Positions 36,210 to 46,700 of a stretch of 64,000 nt of DNA are shown here, in pieces. Under the pieces are notes generated by a model that was not told where the DNA came from, made no database searches, and was given only the letters and a program-made list of their open reading frames with translations. The translations under genes and the position numbers were made by a program. Every line of letters begins with the position of its first letter. Position 1 is the stretch's first letter. This stretch comes from Lepiota brunneoincarnata (Eukaryota > Basidiomycota > Agaricomycetes > Agaricales > Agaricaceae): contig JAEBUN010000003.1 of NCBI GenBank assembly GCA_023014365.1, positions 2,976,001 through 3,040,000 on the forward strand. The letters run 5' to 3'.

Positions 36210-37860
36210 ATGGAAGTCGTCCTCAGTATGCTGTTGCGACTCCTTGCCCCTCTTGTTCTCTCCGCGTTGGTAAGCGGGGCTCCAAGGACCATACATGAAA
36301 CTAGAGTGGTAGGGGCAGAGGCCGTTGGGTCGACAGCCGAACTCGATTGTGAGATAACAGTTGATCAGATATTGTGGCATCTTCCGTCCTTATATTCACC
36401 CTATGCAGATGGCACGTTCCATGGTTTAGAGGATCAGTCGACTGGTATTATCTACTTCCGTGGGGTGCGCTTCGCAGATCCACCAATTGGCGATCTCCGG
36501 TGGAGGGCGCCAGTCTCACCTCCGACCGGACACCTTGGAGACTTGGACGCTACTCAGGTACGGATTATTCACGAGGCCAGGCGGATGATCCCTACTTACT
36601 CGACAGCAGTTCGCTAGAAATTGCATTAGAACAGTTCAAACCAGGGTCGCTGATCTCACCTCTGAAGATTGTCTATTCGGAAATGTGCGGTTCGCCAACT
36701 AAACCTCGAAGCTTTTAACGAGCGTATTCCAGGTCTACATTCCCATCAATACACGTGTCGATGAAGGACTTCCAGTCCTGGTGTGGTTCCACGGTCAGCA
36801 TTATACTTCCATTAATGTGATGGATCTCTAAATCCCACAGTAGGGGGCGGTTTCCAGGGTGGGAGTACTCATTCTGCTCCCCCTGAGCTTATCATGCATT
36901 CCAGTACAAATCCCCTTAGGTTTGCGTACCGAGTTGGACAATTCGGGTTCCTCGGTATGATTGTGCTAACTCTGGAGCATCCTACTCTGTGCTAATAACA
37001 GGCTCCCACAGGTGGCACACAGATCCGCAGGGACGGAGCGTTAAACGCTGGATTGCTTGATCAGGTATCTGTTGGTCTCAATGCATGCCGAACTCTTCCT
37101 AATTATCTCGTTGCAGCTCGCCGCGCTCCGGTATTTAGAAAGATATATAGGGAAATTCGGTGGGGACAGCAAGTAGGTTGAACTTCCTGGCCCCCTCTTT
37201 ATATTATTCTCAGTCAGGCATGCTTTGATCACAACAAGGTGACAATCTGGGGCCAGTCAGCTGGGGCTGGCTCCACTATGTATCATGTAAGAGTCCGATG
37301 AGTTTCTGTTTGTCTAAAGCTCAAAGTTCATGTAGCTCATCGCAAATGGCGATAACAATGAACACCTTTTCCGTGCTGCAATGGGTGACAGCCCATCTCT
37401 CAACTTTGCACCCCTGTTCAGTGAAGACTATGACGTGGGCATATATGATCAATTTTCAGATTTTGCGTGAGTAGCCAGCCTGTAGCAATTCTTCCAAGTC
37501 TTCTCAAATGCGGAGGTTGTGGCAATGGAGGCCAGAACACGCTCCAATGCCTCCGGGCAGCGAATGTCAATACTCTTGCCCAGGCAGGAAGCCGTGTCTT
37601 AGCTGCGCAACCATCAACGCTTTACGTGTTTTTGCCATTCTTGGATGGAGAATTTATCAGGGAATGCCCCGTTGAAGTGTTCAAGGCAGGACACTTCGCT
37701 CAGGTGCCTGTCCTTTTCGGGTGAACGTCTATCATTTCTCAAATCCCTACTGAATCTCATATTCGACTCTAGCTCGAACACAAATGAAGGGGCTCATTGG
37801 TCTGGATCTCTTCCAGCTCCTTCTGCTAATACATCGATGCCGAATGCAACGGAAGATACA
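36210..37860 (+). pseudogene. type-B carboxylesterase, truncated at its 3' end
   Basis: Exons 36210-36557, 36610-36684, 36733-36793, 36844-36954, 37012-37064, 37117-37172, 37214-37286, 37336-37466, 37499-37720 and 37773-37860 stay in one frame. Intron 37467-37498 would be only 32 bp, so an indel may sit there. A signal peptide lies near residues 1-25, then RGVRFADPPIGDLRWRAPV, the oxyanion loop HGGGF, the nucleophile elbow GQSAGAGS and the catalytic Glu in NTNEGAHW. The match stops after NTSMPNATEDTVF at 37860, where block B copy 3 begins with a GMC exon fragment. The region with the catalytic His is missing, so hydrolase activity should be lost. Family members are secreted serine esterases/lipases. 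Everything up to the break looks fresh. Confidence 0.85.
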
Positions 37861-38060
37861 GTCTTTTTAGAAGCTGTGAGCTGGCGGCAGGGGCCTGGAG
37901 AAACTATTTGTAGTGGTCATTGACAGTTGAGACACAGCGTACTCGGCTGGTTAATTGTGAACTCCACCGTTTTGAAACTGCATCTTGAAGCTTGCAACAC
38001 CAGAGTGATATAGATCCCGACGAGCACCAGGGTGAGGACCTATCTGTGCTGAACATCGTT
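37861..38060 (-). pseudogene. GMC oxidase exon 6/7 fragment at the left edge of block B copy 3
   Basis: Minus-strand sequence includes VLVGIYITLVLQASRCSFKT and VEFTINQP, matching exon 6 of the intact GMC gene ([20 protein letters not shown]) at moderate identity, then a spliced-looking border and the first residues of exon 7. It matches 22836-22985 more closely and therefore derives from the same diverged paralogue. Confidence 0.75.
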
Positions 38061-38267
38061 TGTACAATACTGGTGGCGGTGTGAGAGGGCGCTAAATTGC
38101 AGTCAGGGGATGCGTGGTGGATCAGAGAGTATAAGAAGGTTGTTCAAACGTCCATGGGGAACATTGAGGCTTACCATATTGCTGACTGCCTCTTCACGCT
38201 TCTCCTCATGTGACAGGCAGAGAACTCAACGTTCTGTCATGATTATCGGAAATACAGAACATCATAT

Positions 38268-41200
38268 CTACGGGGAGATAGGCGATGTCGACGAGGTTTC
38301 CTCAGCGATAAACTCGACTAAAATGTTTTGTAGTAGATAAAAACCCCCAACCACAACCAACTCCAACTCATGTTTCCCCGCCTCAAATAACTGTTCAAAC
38401 CTGAATCTGCATAGTCGAGGTTCATCCAGGGGGATTTCGTCGTCCTGGATCTTGAGAAGTTCGATGCCTCCTTCTAGAATTGACAGAGCTGCAGATCTGT
38501 GCCGGTAGTGTAACAATCTGAGCCGCAGGTGTGTTGGGGCTCCAAGGAATATCATGACGTGTGCAATTTTGTGCGTCCCACTCACAATCGCTCCTCCAGA
38601 ATGCATGCCAGATGGAGTAAAATAGAAAGCTGATGAATTGGTGGTTTGCTGTGTCCACCAGTCGTCGCGATTGCGTTTGATGAAAGGGAGAACAATTTCA
38701 TTACGAGAAGTATCGCTGAGGTAGAGCAGATGTCTATTCTCGGCGATGGGGTGGTCTTTTGCTATGCCAATCACGGTGCGAGCGAACTGGTTTGCGATGG
38801 TGGCATCAACAACATCGGGGTGACAATATATGACGTCATAGCTCGTCGCAATACTGAGTCTTGCAGCAAGCAGCCCGTGTTCACGCGGGAGGTATTTAAA
38901 GCCTACAAACCTTGAGTAAATGCTCCAGGCTGGCGGAGGGGGACGCTCGGAGTACACCTGATCCAATTGGCGCGGATTCGCATCCCTAATCCGCTTAATT
39001 CTCTCTTCCATCTCTGTCCATATGCCATCCAGAGGGGAGCGCTGGCGTGCCAGCCTCTCCTGTATGTTTTTCCGAAGATAACGATCAGAAGACAAGTAGG
39101 CGACCGCTGGGAGTTGGTCCTGGGGATCGGGAACAACACCGCCTGCAATCACTGTCTTCCATGCTTTGTTGACTAAATCCTGGTGCGTCTGCCACCACTC
39201 TTGAGCATTCTTCATATTTCCCTCCACGGCTCGCCTGGCTGCTATCTCCATCCTCCCTTTTGCTTGCGCCCACTCACCCTCCAATCGCTTCTTCCGCCCA
39301 GCAGACCACTCAAGGAAAAACCAGTCCCTCATCCATTCTCGCCCCTTCAACTGGAGAACTGCCTCAATATGTTCTTCAATCCGTGAATCAAGCACCTCCT
39401 CCAGTCCTACTGACATCTTCAAGAGAGCCAGCTCGTGTTTCTGCCACTCCACTGCCACCCATGCTTCCAACTGATCCAGCTCCAACTGCTTTCCTTGTTC
39501 GTTCGTCATCGGTTCTTCATTTACGAAATGGCAGTCAATCAAGGCATCACGGCGCATCACCCCCATGCCCCCTACAAACCAGTCACCCCAAGTTTCCATG
39601 AGCCTTGTTTTGAGGTGGTGCTCATAACCCCGTTGTAGATACTCGTTATCATGCTCCACAAGTGGCCTCGGCATGAGGGAGCCATGTTGGGTGGCCACCT
39701 GGTCCAGGGGCTTGGCTTCAAAACTCCACTTCATGAGCAGCGGGGCGGACAGTGGAGGTACAGACGGATAAGGAGTGGGAGAAGGGGGTATCACGGAAGG
39801 GGAGTGGGATAAAGTCAGTTGGCCAAGCCGTGACACGAGCGTTTTGGTGAAGTGTTGGGTTCGTCGATGTACTACAGGTTGGTGTGCCTCGGCGCCAGTA
39901 CGGTCCAAGGCACGCAACAGAGCGTCGTAATGAGCTGTTAGCTCACGCATAAGAACAGGATAATTTATCTTCCAGGGGTGTTTGTCACCAATCTCTGAAA
40001 GTAACGTAGCTTGCATTTCCACCTTGTCCATGTCAGGGTCGATGGAGCAATTCGTGTACACAATCCTCTCCGGGTCTCGGTACACCACAAATGCCATACG
40101 CTTGTTTGCATCCAGTACGGTCATAGAGAGGCGCTTCCGTCCTTCAGCCCCAGATAACGTAAAATATAACACGATATTTGGATAACCCTTGAATTGTTCG
40201 AGTGGACCCGTATAACGAGTGATGAACTCGAGGAATCGCTGTTCTGGCATTAAAGGGAGGGTATTGTCAAGTCGCTCCACATCCTTTTCGGTCGTGACCA
40301 AAGGTTCATGTTCAGTCAATTTCAAATGTACGGTGAAATCGCTCTTCTCGTCAAATTCAGGATTCCACGCCCATATCAAAATGCGCACTATCGAGAGTGC
40401 AACCTCTACTCCCAGCCAGATTGCAGGACCGTTGGATGTGCTGTTCGAAGCAAGTGTAAACGATCCGACGTATCCAGCTATAGCCGCAGGAATTGCAAGT
40501 AAAAGGACTATCCATGAGGATATCGTGAAGATCCAGTCTCTGACCGGATTACGAAAGTGCAATTTGTGCTGACGCCGCAAGTGCCCCAAAAGATCGTCAC
40601 GATTGATCACCGTGAATGGGTTATCAGGGTCTTGGTTTGAGGTAGAAGGTTGCACCGGCATTGGGATGGAGACGTATGGCTGGGCAGGAGGATGGGGTAG
40701 AGGGGGCGAACCATCGGGTGGCTGCACTGGGGGATGCGATTGGGCTGGGGAATGAGGTGAGGGACCCTGGGGGCTCTTTCCCAGCGTGTTTGACGAAGAG
40801 GGTACCTGGATCGGGGGAGGGAGTTGGGAGCATTGAGGCGACTTTGTCAGATAGTTCTCGAGGCTCCAGAGGCACTCCTCAGCAATGAGATCTCCGTCCC
40901 ACCGAACATCGCCCTGACTCTGAAGACGCAGCTCAGGCCTATCAACCCCTTTTGCTTGGAGATCATGCAGAATTCGCCGATGCAACGTCATGAAGATGAT
41001 CCGCTTCTTCATGACAGAAATGGTGCGAGATTGGATAAGGAACTGGGAGCAAACCGAAGCCAGGCAACTGCCTAGCGTGCGCACGAGTGGGAAAACCCAC
41101 GCCAACCCCCCTGCACCCAAAACAAGATGGATATAGGGTGTATAACTCAACACAGCGGCAATGATGGTACACAGGACAAGTTGGACATTCCACCAGAAAG

Positions 41201-41630
41201 ACTTCCATTCGATTGTAAGGTTCTCGGGGCTGTCGATGTGCTTTTCGTTGAGCATCTGGATTAGCCGGCTCTCTGCGGTATAGCGTTTGTTATCCATCGC
41301 AATCATAGGAGCAACCTTCCCCACGGGCTTGAAACCAGCGTCGTCGAGCACTCTGGCTCCACACCACCGAAGTCCCGAAAATGCGAGCGATGGTTTAAGT
41401 GAGCGGGAAAGTTTGATAGAAGGGATGGAGATGCTTGCGATGAGGACAGATATCGCGGTCTTGACGATACCCGGACTGCCGAATAGGGAGAGAGGCGCAG
41501 CGGCCGCGTAGAGGTATCCTCCCTCAAGAGCCGAACCGACGTGCTTTTCACATTGTTCAGTCCCGATTAGAGGCAGGAGAGCGGAAAGGTCCTGTATTCC
41601 ACCAGTCAACGTCCCGCTAAAGTCCGACAT
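38268..41630 (-). CDS. large multi-pass membrane protein of unknown function, paralogue 2
   Basis: An uninterrupted frame encodes 1120 residues from the ATG at 41628-41630; the frame is open a further 36 codons upstream, in the poorly conserved part. Organisation is as in paralogue 1: hydrophobic segments near the N-terminus and at about 150-190, a Pro/Ser-rich linker without the 48-bp array, a second membrane pair (WIFTISSWIVLLLAIPAAIA and following), and a long soluble C-terminus. Identity is high except in three patches: the linker, the region around 39040-39120, and around 38580-38620. No function can be assigned. Both paralogues being open over more than 1100 codons amid so much decay argues that they are real and selected, or recently copied. 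Confidence 0.75.
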   Translation of the reverse strand: MSDFSGTLTGGIQDLSALLPLIGTEQCEKHVGSALEGGYLYAAAAPLSLFGSPGIVKTAISVLIASISIPSIKLSRSLKPSLAFSGLRWCGARVLDDAGFKPVGKVAPMIAMDNKRYTAESRLIQMLNEKHIDSPENLTIEWKSFWWNVQLVLCTIIAAVLSYTPYIHLVLGAGGLAWVFPLVRTLGSCLASVCSQFLIQSRTISVMKKRIIFMTLHRRILHDLQAKGVDRPELRLQSQGDVRWDGDLIAEECLWSLENYLTKSPQCSQLPPPIQVPSSSNTLGKSPQGPSPHSPAQSHPPVQPPDGSPPLPHPPAQPYVSIPMPVQPSTSNQDPDNPFTVINRDDLLGHLRRQHKLHFRNPVRDWIFTISSWIVLLLAIPAAIAGYVGSFTLASNSTSNGPAIWLGVEVALSIVRILIWAWNPEFDEKSDFTVHLKLTEHEPLVTTEKDVERLDNTLPLMPEQRFLEFITRYTGPLEQFKGYPNIVLYFTLSGAEGRKRLSMTVLDANKRMAFVVYRDPERIVYTNCSIDPDMDKVEMQATLLSEIGDKHPWKINYPVLMRELTAHYDALLRALDRTGAEAHQPVVHRRTQHFTKTLVSRLGQLTLSHSPSVIPPSPTPYPSVPPLSAPLLMKWSFEAKPLDQVATQHGSLMPRPLVEHDNEYLQRGYEHHLKTRLMETWGDWFVGGMGVMRRDALIDCHFVNEEPMTNEQGKQLELDQLEAWVAVEWQKHELALLKMSVGLEEVLDSRIEEHIEAVLQLKGREWMRDWFFLEWSAGRKKRLEGEWAQAKGRMEIAARRAVEGNMKNAQEWWQTHQDLVNKAWKTVIAGGVVPDPQDQLPAVAYLSSDRYLRKNIQERLARQRSPLDGIWTEMEERIKRIRDANPRQLDQVYSERPPPPAWSIYSRFVGFKYLPREHGLLAARLSIATSYDVIYCHPDVVDATIANQFARTVIGIAKDHPIAENRHLLYLSDTSRNEIVLPFIKRNRDDWWTQQTTNSSAFYFTPSGMHSGGAIVSGTHKIAHVMIFLGAPTHLRLRLLHYRHRSAALSILEGGIELLKIQDDEIPLDEPRLCRFRFEQLFEAGKHELELVVVGGFYLLQNILVEFIAEETSSTSPISP

Positions 41631-41868
41631 CGCTACAGATGTTATGAGTAGGCATGATGTGTTGGACAGATATACACCTGACCTTCGTTCGAGGAGCTTT
41701 GAATGTAGGTAGCTGGAATGCAGATAACCCAAAGACAAGAAGAGTCATCAGGATCGGAGGCCAGGATAATTGGCAGCGACGGATATTCTTACCGGGACAA
41801 GGGGGCCTCGTGGCGGTCTTGTTCAACTCATCAAACCACGCACATTACATGCTTCAAACCAGCCCGAG

Positions 41869-42094
41869 TCACGTCGGGCGCTCCTTGAAGCTTGAACTTA
41901 AGCGCTTTTCCCATGCACTGCTGCTGCTGCCGGCAAGAAGTTTCAAGGGGCCCATGCTCATGAAGATTATCCTGATGTCAGTCCCCCAACATCATCAAGT
42001 CCCTCTCTGTGTGCTCATCTTGGTTCGATTCCAAGACCTCGCACTTTCGCAGTTCGCTACCCTATCCTCGGAGACGGCCGGCCTGATGCTTAAG
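41869..42094 (+). pseudogene. captured SDH1 3'-exon fragment, copy 2
   Basis: Near-identical to 26855-27072 and therefore homologous to SDH1 exons 8-9. The exon-8 part is more worn (the SRGAH equivalent is lost around 41940), but the HEDYPD-like end and the following intron-like stretch remain. Confidence 0.7.
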
Positions 42095-42244
42095 TAAGGA
42101 TCTGACTAAGGAATTATATATAGATAGATAGATGAAAAAGTCGTGGTGTAAAAGACTACGCAGTGGGCGGGCCTCTCATTAGGCACCATGCCATGAGGGG
42201 TCCGAGTGGGAGGGATGCCCCAGGCACCTGTACGGGGTCTTCCT

Positions 42245-43140
42245 GTGAGAGGCCTCGGTCCTTGTCGCACCAGTCACACAATCCATATTCTCCTAAACGT
42301 CGAAGAATAGATAACACTCCCCTACTGTCGGGATCCCGACACCCCACCTCATTACTAATTCTTCCTCAGCGAAGCCGCGATTCCACCAATCACATACCTT
42401 CTGAGTCTGCCGAGTTGCAGCTGCAGCCCACTCCAGGAGTACTGTCCCCTCAAGAAAGCTCCACATCATATTCGTCGTACCCCGCCAATATGACGATAAA
42501 AAAGGAGGAGGTAGTTTCTCCTTTCCTCGAACGCTCTCCTGAACCACCCAAATTTGCAGCCAAAATCAAGGCTGAAGAGATATCCTTCCCTGCCGGACTT
42601 CCGCCGATAAAACAGGAAGCCGTCGAGCCGCCAATTTAACAAGAACCTACCGAGCCTATTACCCTTCAACGTAGGCTCGTCACGCAATCATGTTCTTTCT
42701 TCCCTATTCCAGAGAACTGCCGAAGATCTTGTGGTGACTATCAGGAGAACCGCATTTCCTTCTTCCAGCAGGAGTATAGGAGGCTACGAAGCTTTGGCCT
42801 GAAGAAGCAGCGAGTTGTTTTCCGGTCCGTCGTCCCTTCACAATTTCCGATCCGCACCGAATTAAAGCTCTCTTTGCCATAGTGATGATGGTATGGCGAT
42901 TGAATGGTAAGTGTACCAAATAATCCTGTTTCACGAAGTCCGTTAATAACTCGCCAAAGGACAAGTCCCATCCCTGTATGGTCAGACACCTTGCTCCCTG
43001 AGGTACCGAATTTATCGTCTGCAATAAACACGGCTTACGACGCGAATAGATATGACCATGACGCATCAGCTTTTAATTTCCGACGTGGAACCTCCGTTAA
43101 CATCCAGGGTCCGACTGGGGGAGAGCTGCCAAGTAGGTGA
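42245..43140 (+). pseudogene. psiKxE-rich gene, broken copy 3
   Basis: Homologous to 19915-20797. An A-to-T change turns the Lys codon of the IKQEP motif into TAA at 42637-42639. All other parts survive, including both introns and the last exon (PIPVWSDTLLPEVPNLSSAI), which reads a few residues beyond copy 1 to a TGA at 43138-43140. The 5' part resembles copy 2, whereas sequence after about 43165 resembles copy 1. Confidence 0.85.
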
Positions 43141-43734
43141 ACAGACTCTCGTTCTCAAAGTATACATCGTGAATCCCCCCATCTTAGGTGCATAGTAATC
43201 GCTCTATGTTTTGGGATTGGGGCTGGTGCTTCATCAGATGATGGCATGAGATCTGCTGTTCCTTGCTTCAAGATTACGAGGGGAAGTGTTGCTGGTTAAC
43301 CGAGGTAACGCGTAAATTTTCGGGATCACGACCGGGCGATGTCTCACGCAAGATACCTTTCTGTTTTTATCCGCAGATGTATGGCAAGGCGAGATATTGC
43401 TGCTATGGTCACAAGTAGCGCATCCCACCACAGCGTAGCGGCCTTCCAGTATCACCAGGTAGCACCTAATCAAGACGATCCAGCGCCATTCGAAGCGATG
43501 AGCTAGTGCTTTACGTCGTCCGTAATTGTTGGAGGGCATTCAGCCGAGAATGACATGGCATAGAGGGTATTAACAATATGATCGGTGAAAAGCACAGTTC
43601 ACTGATCGTTGTACATGTAGGATAGCCTGCGAACTCAGTGGGGGAAGTTCTCGCATACTATTTCGTCCGAATGGTGTGAAGATGGAGCAGATTGGAGACG
43701 TACTGAGGGCTCGATTTGACTTCTGGAACGGCCT
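43141..43734. other. block B spacer, copy 3, cut at 43735
   Basis: Almost identical to 20800-21413 of copy 1. The match ends at the junction with gypsy gag sequence at about 43735. The 101-codon minus frame at 43234-43539 is a copy of 20906-21211. Confidence 0.65.
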
Positions 43735-46700
43735 CAAACTCGATGATAACTTCCGCCAAATCAATGCCCTCTACAGCACCCCCAGAAACATGTTCCCTCA
43801 GAGGAATCAATACCAACCCAACTGTGGACCAAACCGCTCAAACAACAACATGCCCTATACACAGTTTTACCAAAGAAGTAACACTCCATGTTTCACCCCA
43901 TGCAACCCACATGCCATGGAAATAGACAATGCCACAATGTCATATCCATGCCAACTCAGAGTCTAATCACTTAAACTTCGGCTTCTCGATTCCACATGTG
44001 CTCCACACAACAACCCTCTGCCCTCCAACTTGGCCCCGACTTGCTCCGATCGCAACCCACTGCCCCGATCACGTGACCACCTCCACACATGCCGTGGTCA
44101 CCTGACCCTCGGTGTCTCTAGTTCCAGTCTCCATTTCCTGTCCATAGTCAAGATATGTTATCGGTCTCCATACCTGTACCGGTTTCCATTCCATTCGTAA
44201 TCTGTTCGTAATCCATTTGTAAATATATCGGCCTCCGCTTTGCTCTGCATGTAATCAGTACAAGTCATAGTTCATAAGGCCAGTAGTATATATACAGTAG
44301 GTACTTGGCTTGTACTCCTCAGTCTGATAATCGAATCGAGCAGTGGACCAGCTCCCTATTCTCTATCCTCTCCTCTCTTCTGCCTCGCTCCGCTTCAGCC
44401 CCGACTTCCTGAAATATGGACTAGGACAGTAGGAGGGCACAGTACATATGCTGAGGCCGCAAGTCCAACCCCCTGCCCGATGTACTCCGCCTTGGTCCCA
44501 AAGTCTATGTACTGACTTCGCCCTGTCCCCCGGTTACCTTACATATCAAGGTTACCACCCTGACCCTCCGCCTTGGTCCCAACCCGCACCGGCTCTAACA
44601 CACAATAGAAGAAGGATTTGAAGATCCCTATCCCAAAATTCCACAACCAGAATATGCTGAAGAAAACTCTGCACAAGAACCATTGGAGTTAGATGCCATT
44701 GTCACTGGACAACAGATGAAATCATATCAGAACCAAGAATGCTTCTGATGCAGAGCTAAAGACCATTGGGTCAGTAAATGCCCACAACTACCACCAACCA
44801 GACACTTCCCAGGAATGCGCACCAATCCCCCTCACCCTGCAAGAAACCCCAATCGTCCCTTCTCCGGACAACAAAACACTCATTCCAGATTCCTGAATCG
44901 GAACAACCAGCCATCACCGGAACACAAATACTCCCTTGCGGTAGCAGAAGTTGCATCTCAGATGCGCCAAATGGTTGATGAACTCGATCCTGAATTACAA
45001 CAAGAACTCCACTCCACGCTAGCTGAGGACCCGGAGATGTGTCCATTCCAGGATTTTTAAATAGGAATGCTGTCAATCAATGTGCCCCTGCACATTCCAG
45101 AACTCAGAAGGACATTTCTTACCCTCACTCCCAGAAGGACATTTTCTTGATAAACTCTGTACAATTACAACTTTTCCTGAATAAATGATCCCTTTTCCTA
45201 CCCATCGAGATTTGGAGTGAACGGACATCAAAACGCATGGCCATCACCACCCTGATAGACTCAGGAGCTCAAGGGAACTTTATCTCCCACAAAGTTGTTG
45301 AACAACATGGTTATCAAACCAAATGGCTGGACCAACCAATTCCTCTCAGTAATGTTGACGGAACTGACAATCAACATGGCAAGATCCATGAATACATCAA
45401 AATTAGAACCATCATTGATGGAAGAGATTGCATGCTAGAAGCATATGTCACAAACACTGGTGAGAAGGATCTCATCATTGGATTTCCCTGGTTGGAACAA
45501 TACAACCCCAACATCAACTGGAAAACCAAGACATTCTCTTGGAAACCCCAAATCGATCACAAAGACTTCTCCAAACTCCTCAGAACCCTATGACAACCTG
45601 TCGAACTTAATTCTATTGCCATGGACATAATAGCTGGAAAAACCTCTCAATCTGAGGACAACCCAGAAGAATACATCAACCTGTCAAACATTGACCTTGA
45701 CACCTTCTCTTTAGAAAGAGAAATGAACCCGATGCTTCTAACCCCATTAGAAGTAAATGCCAAAGCAACACATGCCACAATGCTCCACAATGAGCAACAT
45801 AACCTGACAAAATCAGCAAACCAAAAAGGAAAACAACTGGAATCAAACAAGGAACCACCTGAGATCCCTTGGAGATTTGCCCAATGGGCTAAAATATTCA
45901 ACAAGAAAGCCTCCAAACGATTCCCACCATCAAGAACATTTGATCATGAAATCAAACTAAAACCAACATTCGAAGCAAAATCAATGAAACCTTATCAAGT
46001 GGCACCTGCTGAAGAAAAAGCACTAAAAGAATTCATAGATGAAAACCTCCAAAAAGGGTACATCCGCCCCTCAAAATCCCCTATGGCATCACCCTTCTTC
46101 TTTGTTGCCAAGAAAGGAGGAGACCTCCAACCCTGCCAAGACTATCGTTATCTCAACAATCACACTGTCAAGAATGCCTACCCAATCCCCATGATTTCCT
46201 CTATCATGGATAAACTCAAAGGAGCTAAGTACTTCACTAAGCTCGATGTCTGCCTAGGATACAATAACATCAGAATCAAAGATGGCAATCAATGGAAAGC
46301 AGCGTTCAAGACTCCCATGGGTCTTTTTGAACCAACTGTCATGTTTTTCGGACTTTGCAACAGTCCCGTGACGTTCCAACATATGATGGACACATTATTC
46401 TCTGAAATAATAGAGAAAGGAGGAATCATCATCTATATGGATGATATCCTAATTTACAGTAAAACCCAAGAAGAAACTGACTGACTTACAGAAAAAGTAC
46501 TGCAGATTCTGCAGGAAAATGACCTCTACCTCAAAATGGAGAAATGCAAGTTCAACAAACAACGACTTGAATATCTCAGCATGATCATCACGCCAGACGA
46601 AATCAAAATGGATCCCGGAAAACTCAAGGGAATAGAAGACTGGCCAGTGCCGAAAACAGTCTGACACATTCAGAAATTCATCGGATTCTGTAACTTCTAC

